From Thalassocella blandensis (GTDB taxonomy: Bacteria; Pseudomonadota; Gammaproteobacteria; Pseudomonadales; Cellvibrionaceae): a stretch of 64,000 bases of DNA. This document shows positions 49,079 to 58,000 of the stretch, in pieces. Under the pieces are notes generated by a model, which was not told where the DNA came from, made no database searches, and saw only the letters and a list, made by a program, of their open reading frames with translations. The stretch is from assembly GCA_902141825.1 (NCBI GenBank), contig CABFPG010000012.1, positions 1-64,000 of the forward strand, read 5' to 3'. Each line of letters opens with the position of its first letter. Within the stretch, counting starts at the first letter, position 1. The position numbers and the translations under genes are program-made.

Positions 49079-49970
49079 TTGCAGCATCTCGTACTGAATT
49101 AAACGCGTTGTGTCGGCTCACAGAACGTATATCGCTCTGTTGATATTGTCGTATTTTATCCAACTCCTGCATTAAGCTTTGCAGTTTCGGTATATTGAAA
49201 TCTCGTTCTAAACACGTGGGGATTTCAGCTGCGGGTGCATCGAGTAAACCGTAGGCTTTTTCTAATAAATCCCAAACCGGGTCGATAACTTCGGCACCGT
49301 GAGTATCAACGATAGTGCCGTCATCTTCGACATAATGCCCAGCCACGTGAATGTATTTAGCATGCTGAAGCGGCAGTGCCTGCAGATATTTTATGGGATC
49401 AAATTGAAAATTCTGACTGTTGACATAAATATTATTAACGTCGAGGTGCAAAAAGCAGCCGGACTTTTCCACCACCTCACAAATAAATTCTTCTTCTTTC
49501 ATTTCCGCTCCGGGTGGAGCCAGATAGTACGATGCATTTTCAAATCCAATTTGCATCTGCAAAATATCCTGAGCCTGTTTAATTCGATCAACGACCCAGG
49601 TCACCGCTTCGGTTGTGCAGGGGATCGGGAGCAGATCATACAAATGGCCGTCATCAGAACACCAGGACAAATGCTCGGTATAAAACGCAATATTGTGTTG
49701 CTGAATAAAATTTCTAATATTGTTTAGCAGGTTTTTATCCAGTGGTTCAGCGCTGCCAATTGACAGCGATAAACCATGGCACACAAACGGAAATCGTTCA
49801 CTGAACTCACGCAAGTCACGTGCGAAGCGCCCCCCTAGTCCCATCCAGTTTTCTGGTGCGATTTCGAAAAAGTCTACAGCCAGTGAATTATTCAGCCTTA
49901 GCTCATCCCGCAATTGCGGGATGAGCTCTCGCCGAAATCCCAAGCCTGTACCAGTGACACGATTTACCAT
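49068..49970 (-). CDS. hvfB: MNIO-family RiPP-modifying enzyme (DUF692)
   Basis: The 300-residue TIM-barrel protein belongs to DUF692, the multinuclear nonheme iron-dependent oxidative enzymes (relatives of MbnB and TglH). Expected metal-site segments are visible: DFFEIAPENW, VCHGLSLSIGSAEPLD, FYTEHLSWCSDDGHLYDLLP, FENASYYLAPP, CFLHLDVNNIYVNSQN, YIHVAGHYVEDDGTIVDTHG and CLERDFNIP. Such enzymes use iron and oxygen to oxidise cysteines of the HvfA core repeats. The downstream hvfC start overlaps it. The gene lies 87 bases after hvfA on the same strand, past a hairpin. Confidence 0.92.
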   Translation of the reverse strand: MVNRVTGTGLGFRRELIPQLRDELRLNNSLAVDFFEIAPENWMGLGGRFARDLREFSERFPFVCHGLSLSIGSAEPLDKNLLNNIRNFIQQHNIAFYTEHLSWCSDDGHLYDLLPIPCTTEAVTWVVDRIKQAQDILQMQIGFENASYYLAPPGAEMKEEEFICEVVEKSGCFLHLDVNNIYVNSQNFQFDPIKYLQALPLQHAKYIHVAGHYVEDDGTIVDTHGAEVIDPVWDLLEKAYGLLDAPAAEIPTCLERDFNIPKLQSLMQELDKIRQYQQSDIRSVSRHNAFNSVRDAANGR

Positions 49971-50006
49971 GCGAACTACTCTACTAATTTAATATTTAAT
50001 TCTTTG

Positions 50007-50034
50007 CGCTATGTGCCTGTAAAAACGCATAGCG
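50007..50034 (-). promoter_or_regulatory. Hairpin between hvfA and hvfB
   Basis: CGCTATG and CATAGCG form a 7-bp stem with a 14-base loop, about 25 bases after the hvfA stop and 40 before the hvfB start. There is no strong T run. It may stabilise or separate the abundant precursor message from the enzyme genes, as in many RiPP operons; this role is inferred. Confidence 0.5.
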
Positions 50035-50057
50035 ACTTTCATGAGGAAAATCGGAAA

Positions 50058-50381
50058 TTAGTGTCCGCACTTACCTTCTTTGCTTTTTTCCTTGTCGCCG
50101 CCGCATTTGCCTTCACCGCACTTGCCTTCGGCTTTTTTATCTTTGGCTTCGCCACATTTTCCTTCACCGCATTTCCCTTCCTCTTTTTTGTCTTTGGCTT
50201 CGCCACACTTGCCTTCTCCGCATTTCCCTTCGGCAGATTTGTCGTCTGCCATAGCAAGTTGATAACCACTTGAAAGACTATTGCTTTCAAAAGGGTTTTC
50301 AGCCGCCTGAGCAGCCCCCGCCAATGCAGCCAATGCGACAGAAGAACCTAATGTAATGGAAGTTAGTACGTTCTTTTTCAT
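50058..50381 (-). CDS. hvfA: HvfA-type RiPP precursor with seven EGKCG cores
   Basis: The 107-residue precursor has an N-terminal signal peptide (MKKNVLTSITLGSSVALAAL ... AQA cleavage before AENPF), a conserved linker NPFESNSLSSGYQLAMADDK, and seven EGKCG motifs. Six are paired as EGKCGEGKCG in three 17-residue units separated by Glu/Asp/Lys spacers, and one ends the chain as EGKCGH. HvfA peptides of this type are modified on cysteines by HvfB/HvfC and bind copper in the periplasm. AAGGT lies upstream of the ATG. It is the first gene of hvfA-hvfB-hvfC-hvfX. Confidence 0.93.
   Translation of the reverse strand: MKKNVLTSITLGSSVALAALAGAAQAAENPFESNSLSSGYQLAMADDKSAEGKCGEGKCGEAKDKKEEGKCGEGKCGEAKDKKAEGKCGEGKCGGDKEKSKEGKCGH
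50062..50229 (-). repeat. 51-bp tandem repeat encoding the HvfA core units
   Basis: The DNA for EGKCGEGKCG plus seven spacer residues recurs three times with a 51-bp period, and a fourth partial copy encodes the last EGKCGH. The near-identical codons suggest recent unit duplication. Confidence 0.8.
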
Positions 50382-50922
50382 TTCCTGTTACCTTTTTGTT
50401 GATGATGTTGTTGATGTTTCAAAAAATGCTGATGGTGCTAAAGCCTGTCAACGTCACGTAACGTCATATCCAGACTGTATCACTTCGTTTTACCCTTAAG
50501 TCGTGCCAGGGCTCATATTATTACAGTGAAGACGCTAAATATTTGAAAAAAGTTGCATGGTGAAAAACACTACACCTATGACAGTCAATTGCCACCACAA
50601 TGTTAACTCCTTGTTTTTATTATACTTTTAAAGCTTATGCGTTGATAAAATCACCCGTTTTGATTTAAAACCAAACAAATATGGTGATAATTTCGTGATA
50701 ATTTACAGTAATTTTGTAAGAAAACTGACAGTTCTACGACAGAATATTGAAGGCTTTACCATCAGGCAAACACTTCAGAAATGGTGACGTTCATTCATTG
50801 CCGACATTCAATTCCTGCGTTCATTACTGGCAGGTCATTACTGAGGTTTAGCAACGAACATTTATTAGTACTGGAAATCGCTTACAATAGGCGCCAATGT
50901 ATAGCCGATTTTTGGAAAGCGC
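50382..50922. promoter_or_regulatory. Divergent control region between hvfA and the sigma gene
   Basis: This 540-base region separates two divergent starts. AACGTCA occurs twice as a direct repeat with a 10-bp period at 50450-50466 (AACGTCA-CGT-AACGTCA), about 70 bases upstream of hvfA. Its complement TGACGTT appears once at 50785-50791, upstream of the sigma gene. These may be parts of ECF-type promoters or an operator, but the consensus cannot be proved from one locus. Confidence 0.45.
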
Positions 50923-51537
50923 ATGTCTGTTGCCAATGAAAAACACACCCATTCAGAAACAAGCCTTTATGACTCCGGCTTTTTACTGGAGCTTCGAGGA
51001 AAAATGCTTAAGTTTGCCACACTGCAGCTTGGCGATGAGCAGCTGGCAGAAGACGCCGTTCAAGAAGCGCTCGCAGGAGCCTTAAAAAACCGGAAAACCT
51101 TTGCCAGACAAGCGGCGCTTTCTACATGGATGTACGCGATCCTGAAAAATAAGATCGCCGATATTTTACGGTCACGCCACCGTTTTACAGAGGCCAGTGA
51201 AGTTTCTCGCGAATATCTGGATGAAGACGACTCTGCGCATCTGTTTGATTCGCGCGACCACTGGGCGAATACGTCGCATCCCGCGTATTGGTCAATGCCC
51301 GCCGAGGAGGTTAAGAATGCACAATTTTGGAAGATATTTGAAATTTGTTTGGAGGGCATGTCAGTCAAACATGCACGCTTTTTTATGATGCGAGAATTCC
51401 TGGAGTTGGAGACGACAGAAATCTGTGAGGCGACAGGTGTTAGCGTTAGCAACTTGAACGTCATTTTATATCGCGCACGTATGCGTTTACGCGAGTGCCT
51501 GGAACTAAACTGGTTTAAAGGTGATGAGACCAGATAA
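50923..51537 (+). CDS. ECF-type RNA polymerase sigma factor
   Basis: The 204-residue protein is a sigma70-family ECF factor. Region 2 is seen at GDEQLAEDAVQEALAGALKN and LSTWMYAILKNKIADILRSR. Region 4 is at about 150-195 (FFMMREFLELETTEICEATG, VSNLNVILYRARMRLRECLE). A putative anti-sigma gene follows 74 bases later. The divergent hvf operon is the likely regulon; sigma/anti-sigma genes are common beside hvf-type clusters. The inducing signal is probably copper or another metal, by inference. Confidence 0.9.
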   Translation: MSVANEKHTHSETSLYDSGFLLELRGKMLKFATLQLGDEQLAEDAVQEALAGALKNRKTFARQAALSTWMYAILKNKIADILRSRHRFTEASEVSREYLDEDDSAHLFDSRDHWANTSHPAYWSMPAEEVKNAQFWKIFEICLEGMSVKHARFFMMREFLELETTEICEATGVSVSNLNVILYRARMRLRECLELNWFKGDETR

Positions 51538-51611
51538 TCTTTGCTTTTAAAAAACTGCGCCTTTGACAATAGCTGACGACAATAACTAGCAACAACAACT
51601 GGAATAAACTC

Positions 51612-51842
51612 ATGATTAGCTGTAAACAATCCACACGCCTTATTTCCGACGCAAAAGAGCGAGAGTTACAATTCAAAGAACGCTTTGTTTTACGGCTGCA
51701 CATGATCATTTGCAAACCCTGCCAACGCTTTGCCAATCAACTGGATATGCTAAGCAGCTTCGCTAAATCATATGCACAAGAGCCAGAATCGAATCACGAC
51801 ACTAAACACGACACCAAGCACGACCCCAAAAAAAACACGTAG
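51612..51842 (+). CDS. Zinc-finger anti-sigma factor
   Basis: The 76-residue product has the zf-HC2 pattern of small cytoplasmic zinc-binding anti-sigma factors: MISCKQSTRLISDAKERELQ, then RLHMIICKPCQRFANQL, where H-x3-C-x2-C supplies ligands together with the N-terminal Cys. The tail is a His/Asp/Lys-Thr repeat (HDTKHDTKHDPKKN), which could also bind metal. There is no membrane segment. It follows the ECF sigma gene and should inhibit it until metal or redox change releases it. Confidence 0.85.
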   Translation: MISCKQSTRLISDAKERELQFKERFVLRLHMIICKPCQRFANQLDMLSSFAKSYAQEPESNHDTKHDTKHDPKKNT

Positions 51843-51902
51843 AAAAATAACAACAATCGCCAAATAGCAAGCCAGATAAAACAAAGGCATTCAGGTTTTT
51901 TC

Positions 51903-52604
51903 TTAACTGCTCTCCCTGTGTCTCAGCATCGTCCACAAACCAAAAGCACAACTCACTCCAGCCAATAGCCACAGCACTAAACCTGGATACCAATCTAGTC
52001 CATACCAGATTATGCCGCTGATAACACACCAGAGAAAAGGTAACACAAACAATCCTCTATGGATGACCGGCAGCATAAAAAGCACCCCCATCACAAACAA
52101 CATCGTTGCATCCGGTGTAATGGAAAAAAACTCACTACCTGCAATAGAGTCTCGAACAAATGCGACAGTTAATGGATAAAACACTCCGCCAAACAAGCTC
52201 AGCCCCATGCCGAAATTGCACCGAAGGGGGCTTATCGAATCAACTTTACCAGGCCACTTATTCCAGCAAAGTGCTTCGGTTAACAATAACAAGCCTGCCA
52301 GAAAGAAATAGATCGCCGCAAAATAATTCGCGGTCCAGCTCAATTCACTGAACAGCCTTAAATGAAATGAATACCCCACCACCACAAGCGCAACGGCAAG
52401 TAATGCGGGAATAAAACGAAACTGCTGTCGATACACCTGAACAAAGACAAACACCATTCCACCCAAGGCGAGCAAATGAAAAGGCCAGGCAAATTCATTT
52501 TGGCGTTCAAACAGACGGAAAAATACCTCTCTATCTATCGGTATAAAATCTTCTACCGCATATGTAGAAAGATCGCTTACATTTAGTATTCCGAGCGCAG
52601 GCAT
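51903..52604 (-). CDS. DUF6064-like membrane protein
   Basis: The 233-residue product has about six or seven hydrophobic segments (for instance PFHLLALGGMVFVFVQVY, WTANYFAAIYFFLAGLLLL, LFVMGVLFMLPVI). The opening FFRLFERQNEFAWPFHLLAL fits the DUF6064 family. No function is known. It is convergent with the anti-sigma gene and shares a strand with the downstream-starting aldo/keto reductase gene, 36 bases apart. Confidence 0.68.
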   Translation of the reverse strand: MPALGILNVSDLSTYAVEDFIPIDREVFFRLFERQNEFAWPFHLLALGGMVFVFVQVYRQQFRFIPALLAVALVVVGYSFHLRLFSELSWTANYFAAIYFFLAGLLLLTEALCWNKWPGKVDSISPLRCNFGMGLSLFGGVFYPLTVAFVRDSIAGSEFFSITPDATMLFVMGVLFMLPVIHRGLFVLPFLWCVISGIIWYGLDWYPGLVLWLLAGVSCAFGLWTMLRHRESS

Positions 52605-52640
52605 AGAAATCCTTGGTATTATTTTTGTTATTTCACGCGA

Positions 52641-53588
52641 TTAAACAAGCGCAAGTAAATACTGCAGCATATGCTTTCTTTGTTCTTCCGTAGGTATGGC
52701 TCCGACTAAAGCCCCCATATTTTCTTTCATATGCACCACTTTCGACGTAGCGGGAATTGCACAGGTAATCGCCGGGTGTGACACGATATATTTTAATAAA
52801 AATTGCGGCCAGTTTTTACATCCCAAATCTCGCGCCCAATCCGGGATAGCCTCAGATGAACGTTTTAATCGGTCAACCAAATATCCGCCATCAAATGGGC
52901 GATTAGCAATAACGGCAATACCTTTTTCCTGAGCCAGCGGCAGCAAGCGCGATTCCGCTTCCCGGTGCGTCATATTATATGTCAGCTGCACAAAATCTAT
53001 TGCGTGAGACTTCATAATTTTTTCCAGCTCATCGTGACGACGGCCATGCGATGTTGTCACCCCAATATATTTGACTTTACCCTGCTCTTTGAGAGCTTGA
53101 AGCCGGGGTAAATGCGCCTGCCAGTTCACGAGGTTGTGTACCTGCAGTAAATGGAATTTTTCAAGCTGCCAGTGGGAAAGCGACTCTTGCATATCCGCAG
53201 CGGTAGCATCACCATCGCTCGTCCATATTTTGTCCGCCGCAAAAAGCGACTTTGGGTGATGCAGCTGCTGTAAACCATCACCAACCACCGACTGAGAAGA
53301 ACCGTACATTGGCGATGAATCAATCATCTGCCCACCACTTGTAAAAAAAGTCCGTAATATTTTGGTGCGGGAAAGGCGCAGTTTTTCATCGCTGCCTACG
53401 TTAAAGGTCTGCCAGGTCCCCATACCTATAACGTTCAACTTTTCCCCCGAACTCGGAATCTCTTTCTGCAGATACTGTGAAGTATTGGCGTTCACTTGTG
53501 CCGCAATGCCAGCCACAGGGACGCCACTCATTGCCACCGATGCCAATGTCTGAACGGTACAGTATTGTAGAAACTGTCTGCGATGCAT
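52641..53588 (-). CDS. Exported aldo/keto reductase
   Basis: The 315-residue protein begins MHRRQFLQYCTVQTLASVAM, a twin-arginine-like signal with hydrophobic stretch and ...AGIAAQ cleavage, so it is probably moved folded to the periplasm by Tat. The barrel has NVIGMGTWQTF, MIDSSPMYGSSQSVVG (Tyr and Asp of the tetrad), KIWTSDGD (Lys) and FHLLQVHNLVNW (His), typical of aldo/keto reductases that use NADPH. Export with cofactor is plausible by Tat. The substrate is unknown. Confidence 0.85.
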   Translation of the reverse strand: MHRRQFLQYCTVQTLASVAMSGVPVAGIAAQVNANTSQYLQKEIPSSGEKLNVIGMGTWQTFNVGSDEKLRLSRTKILRTFFTSGGQMIDSSPMYGSSQSVVGDGLQQLHHPKSLFAADKIWTSDGDATAADMQESLSHWQLEKFHLLQVHNLVNWQAHLPRLQALKEQGKVKYIGVTTSHGRRHDELEKIMKSHAIDFVQLTYNMTHREAESRLLPLAQEKGIAVIANRPFDGGYLVDRLKRSSEAIPDWARDLGCKNWPQFLLKYIVSHPAITCAIPATSKVVHMKENMGALVGAIPTEEQRKHMLQYLLALV

Positions 53589-54150
53589 TGTTTCATCTCT
53601 CCTCTCGCTTGCGCGATCTACAGATATATCTCTTATATCTCTCGTTTTCCTGTCCTTGCGCTTGCCCTTGCCCTCTGGACATCGCTGGCGCCTTGTACAG
53701 TAAACGCTATACTCTTTTCAGGTAATGAAAAAATCACTACTTTTCATATACTATTTGTGTATAATTTCTCTACACCTACTTTGGCATGCCAATCAACAAT
53801 ATGAAGGCGCTATATTTTGCTCACCTCATTTGTTTTTGCGTGGATAACTGCTCAATTATTTGTCAGCGTAATCTTCCACCAACAGGCAGGTTAAACCAAA
53901 GCGAATTTTTAAGGTCAATCGTATGCGGTACACGGCCCGCTCGTAAGCCAGAGGTCGTGCTGAATGCTCACTTGCTGTTATAGCTAGTGGACCACAAATG
54001 AGTTTTAGAAATTCCGTTAATCCTGGAGACTTATCGCGGGTTTTGACGTGAATACAAATACAGATTAAATGCACGGTGCGAAAAGTCCACCAGGCGACCA
54101 TTTACCCAAATGTATTTTACTGCTGTTTTCCACGATAGGAGGCAAAACAA
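53589..54150. other. Intergenic region without clear genes
   Basis: About 560 bases between divergent genes. TTTCATATACTATTTGTGTA at about 53735 contains possible -10-like boxes but no sure promoter. Short frames (53786-53983; 53856-54101 minus) have no family features. A very strong AGGAGG at about 54138 belongs to the next gene. Confidence 0.4.
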
Positions 54151-54357
54151 ATGAAAGCGACCAGCTTTAAATTTGATGAAAAAACTACCGCTTTAATAGA
54201 CGACCTAAAAGAAAGTAGCCACGCCTCTTCGCGTACAGAAGTTATTCGCAAAGCACTATTTTTACTCGATTTAGCCACCAAGGCTCAACAAGAACAAAAG
54301 AGACTCGTTATCCGTGGTGACGACGGAGAACCAGAAAAAGAGATCTTAATGTACTAA
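54151..54357 (+). CDS. Ribbon-helix-helix DNA-binding protein
   Basis: The 68-residue protein has the CopG/MetJ-type RHH fold: strand MKATSFKFDEKTTALIDDLK, helix turn SSHASSRTEVIRKALFLLD. An acidic tail GDDGEPEKEILMY follows. AGGAGG stands eight bases before the ATG. It could be an orphan antitoxin or repressor; no toxin gene is next to it. Confidence 0.82.
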   Translation: MKATSFKFDEKTTALIDDLKESSHASSRTEVIRKALFLLDLATKAQQEQKRLVIRGDDGEPEKEILMY

Positions 54358-54417
54358 TCGTCACGTAAATCCACCCGCCTCCCGACGATATCAAGAATAA
54401 TTCCCCTTCTCGCTCCC

Positions 54418-54469
54418 CGGGCTAATCTGCACATGCCCGGGTGCAGATATATTTTAATAAATTAGCCCG
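54418..54469 (+). promoter_or_regulatory. Nested inverted repeat, possible structured 5' leader
   Basis: An outer stem CGGGCTAAT (54418-54426) / ATTAGCCCG (54461-54469) encloses an inner stem ATCTGCAC / GTGCAGAT with an 8-base loop; the stems share two bases and can coexist as a bulged hairpin or alternate. No T run follows. It lies about 60 bases after the RHH gene and 48 bases before the next ATG. It could be a leader structure or operator for the RHH protein. Confidence 0.55.
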
Positions 54470-54517
54470 AGTCACTGGCACTTGCCTCTTGGGTCAAAAA
54501 CTTCATTAGGGGGAAGC

Positions 54518-54919
54518 ATGGAATCCGTAAGACTCTCTGAAATACCAGAGGACTTTGCCCAGGGAGCCAACGAACTTTCACCACCTCAGAAAGCGCAATT
54601 TAAAATGACGTACTGGGTGTTAAGCGGTGCGGTTCTTTTATTACTGGGGAGTGGAAGTCTGTATGTGTTTTCACAAAACGGTGTTGCGGAATTTGCCAAC
54701 GATGTTCGCCAAGTCTGTGGCTTTGGTGGTTTGGGCAGTATCAACAGCTCTGTGGAACTGACCGACTTTTGTAAAAAATATCTTTCCGAGCAATTTCAAT
54801 ATCGTAATTCTGCGGCAAAAGATTTCTTCGATTTTTGTAAAAACTTTGTGCCGCCGATCGTGACTCTTGTGCTTGGTGCACACTACGTTACGAAAAGCTC
54901 AGAAAACAATGGAAATTAA
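54518..54919 (+). CDS. Hypothetical protein with one membrane helix
   Basis: The product (133 residues from this start) begins MESVRLSEIPEDFAQGANEL. A membrane helix follows (about residues 31-52, YWVLSGAVLLLLGSGSLYVF), then a domain with cysteines (VCGFGG, DFCKKY, DFCKNF) and a possible second hydrophobic part (FVPPIVTLVLGAHYV). AGGGGGAAGC precedes the ATG. I do not recognise the family. Confidence 0.65.
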   Translation: MESVRLSEIPEDFAQGANELSPPQKAQFKMTYWVLSGAVLLLLGSGSLYVFSQNGVAEFANDVRQVCGFGGLGSINSSVELTDFCKKYLSEQFQYRNSAAKDFFDFCKNFVPPIVTLVLGAHYVTKSSENNGN

Positions 54920-54968
54920 TTTCTGCCGTTAAGTGCGGTCACCGTTAAACACCTTTGACCCGTCCCGA

Positions 54969-54997
54969 AACAAAAAAGGCGCCTATGCGCCTTTTGA
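54969..54997. terminator. Bidirectional terminator between the hypothetical gene and the GH16-GH128 gene
   Basis: AAAAGGCGC-ATAG-GCGCCTTTT-type stem with A and T runs on each side. It is after the stop of the hypothetical gene and also downstream of the minus-strand glucanase gene. A second inverted repeat, GACCGGTTTGTTAAGACCGG, lies just after it. Confidence 0.7.
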
Positions 54998-55088
54998 CTT
55001 TTATGAGAATGACCGGTTTGTTAAGACCGGTATGCGAATGTCCGACCTTGAAGATGCTAAAACATCCTCCATCGGACAGTTCTACATG

Positions 55089-58000
55089 TTAATACACCTC
55101 AAATTCCCAAAGAGAATACCCCCACCCAGTTGCACGCACGACACCTTGCATACGTACGTAGCGTCCTGATGTCGACAGTGGAATTTCGTCTATTCCTCCG
55201 TCACTGTTATTCTCGGTAAAAACCGTATTCCATTGTTCCCCGTCATTGGATACCTGTATTTCATAAGCAAGGCCATACGCCCCTTCCCAATCCAGCAGAA
55301 CACTGGAAAGCGAATACATCGCGCCCAGATCCACAGCAATCCACTCACCATCATTAAACTGACTGGACCAGCGTGATCCAGGATTACCATCTACCGCCGC
55401 CTCGGCTGACGTTCCAGGCCCTTCCATTGAGGACGCCGTGACCAGCTTGTTTAGCGCTTTGTTAACGCCAGGTGTTGGCGGAAAAGTTGTTTCACCGCTG
55501 GTGCCATAAACAGAAAAGTCAAACAGCGAATACCCCCACACTGCACCACGCTGAGACCCCAGCATACGAATAAAACGGCCACTAGCGTTGGCCAATGCAA
55601 TATGATCCACACCACCATCTCCTGCGGTTTCTGTGAAAACCGTGGTCCAACTGGCGCCATCATCCGACACTTGAATTTCATACACACTGCCGAAGGCAGC
55701 TTCCCAGGTTAATTCCACAGAAGCAAACGTAAAGACTTCTCCCATGTCCAACGCAATCCACTGCGGATCACTAAACTCACTCGACCAACGTGTTCCCAGG
55801 TCTTCATCGCACGCCATTGCCGCCGAGTAAGCACCTTCAACTGAAGATGCTGTAGCACTCGCACAACTTAACTTCACCGGATCTGGATTTGGTGTTGGCG
55901 TTGGTGTCGGCGTGGCAGTAGGTGTTGGCGTAGGAGTTGGTGTGGCAGTGGGTGTTGGAGTTGGCTCCACATTCACAAAATATCCATTCGCCTGAATTTC
56001 AAATAAGGAATATCCCCAACCTGTGCCACGCTCGGTCATATAAACGCGCAAGTAACGGCCAACAGCATCACTTACGTCAAGGGTATCAGTTCCGCCGTCG
56101 GCCCCCGAAACGCTCGTTACCGTTGACCAGTTGGTTGCATCATCAGACATTTGCAGCTCATACGCACTGCCATAAGCCGCCTCCCAAACCAGAGTTACAC
56201 GGCTTAATGAGGCTGTTTCACCGAAATCTACGGTAATCCACTGTGGATCAGCCCACTCACTGGACCAGCGCGTCCCCGCATCACCATCACATACATTTTC
56301 CACATTCCACGCAGCTTCAACCGTAGAAGCGCCAACTGCGGTACATGCTAGGTTGCCTCCTGGTGGCGGTGTTACTGTCGGCGTGGGAGTAGGCGTTGGT
56401 GTTGCGGTTGGTGTAGGCGTTGGTGTTGGTGTGTTGATAACACCGCCCTCGGCAATGTTTATCCAGTTCAGATTGATTTCATCATTAAACACCAGGCGAA
56501 CATCATGTGTTCCAGCGGGCAAATGAATTGAAGATTCTGTAGTCGCCCACTCCTGCATACCACCGGTTGCATCAACAGTTACCACACCTTGTGATTGGCC
56601 GTCTACCAATACTTCCAAGGTGCCACCTGTGACACTGGCAACTCGCAAATCCAAATCATAAGTACCGCCAGCACTGGCAACGTTATATTCAACCCAGCTG
56701 CCCGCAACAATATCACTCAGATTTAAAAAGCCACTGTCATCTTGCGTCATGTCCAGGCGTACTGTCTCCATCCGTTGATAATTCTCAGCTTCAATCAACT
56801 TAGGCGCACTGTGAACAGTACTTTCATTATGCACAGGCATGTTGATATAAACACTGCCGAGTTCGGTCAACACTCCAGACTGACGATAATCAAATAACCC
56901 GTTATAAGGATGCCCATTACGACGTCCGGTAAACCAGGCATATCGCTCGACATCTTCGTCATTTTCAAAAGAGTCGACCACTTGTACCAGGAATTTTTTC
57001 TGATCTTCCAGCGTCGTTGTATCATCCCAGGCAGAGAACTCAGTCATCCAGATTGGACGTCCATATTTCTTGAATAAATCAACATACCACTCAACCCCTT
57101 GGACATTTTCCATGTAGGCGTGAATAGACATGGCATCTACTCGACAGTCTGGGCACACTGCGAAGAAGTCATCAAAGTAATCGATGGGATCGTAATAAGT
57201 TGTTCCATTTTCCGTGACGCACTCGCCACAAAAATTCATCGCGACACTCACAATTTTCAAACCGAATTCATCCGCTATGGCTTCCAGGCGCGGCCATTCA
57301 GCGGCAGCTTGAGATGGTGTCATATTGGCTTGATGCAAGAAGTTAGGTTCGTTAAATGCAAGAATGTATTTCACCTCAGGGTGGGCGGCAATGTAGGCAC
57401 GCATCCCAGCGTCATCAAAGCCACCGTTCCATGCCATAGGCACAAATTCCATACCGTAATTTTGGTAAATATCGGCCACCATAACATCTGGACTATGACT
57501 CCAGTTATACCACCAGGAAATGCCTTGAGATATCGCGGCCAGGTCCGCTTCAGAATGATGACCATAACCCAGACCGCGCTTAACACTGCGTTGCTGACCA
57601 AAATGCTCATCTACAATAATGTAATTGGTCGCCGTTGTACTTAACTCGCCATCGTTGACGGTCAGCGTAACTTTGAAATTTCCCGCACGTGAAAATGTAT
57701 GCGACGCCGCTACGCCTTGAGCGCTATTGCCATCGCCAAAATCCCAGCTGTAAGTCAGCGCATCACCATTCACATCTCCAGATTTGCTTCCATCAAAATC
57801 CACTGTGACACCCACTTGGCCACCAGCGGTTGAAGGAATAAATGCTGCAGTGGGAGGACGATTAACAACAGGGCCTGTAGTGCCGGGAATTTTTGCGTCC
57901 AGCCCTCCCGACAAATACACATCATCAATCGACAGGTTATTAATTTCACCAACGCCCAATACTTGAAACACCTGACGAACGTCAAACAAATCCACGTCGC

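Noticed and set aside
50039-50290. 83-residue Lys/Ala-rich minus ORF
   Set aside because: It is the shifted frame of the hvfA repeat array.
53786-54101. Short ORFs before the RHH gene
   Set aside because: No ribosome site, no protein-like pattern; not a toxin partner that I can support.
55886-56434. GT-rich tandem repeats on the plus strand
   Set aside because: They simply encode the Thr-Pro linkers of the giant glucanase on the minus strand.
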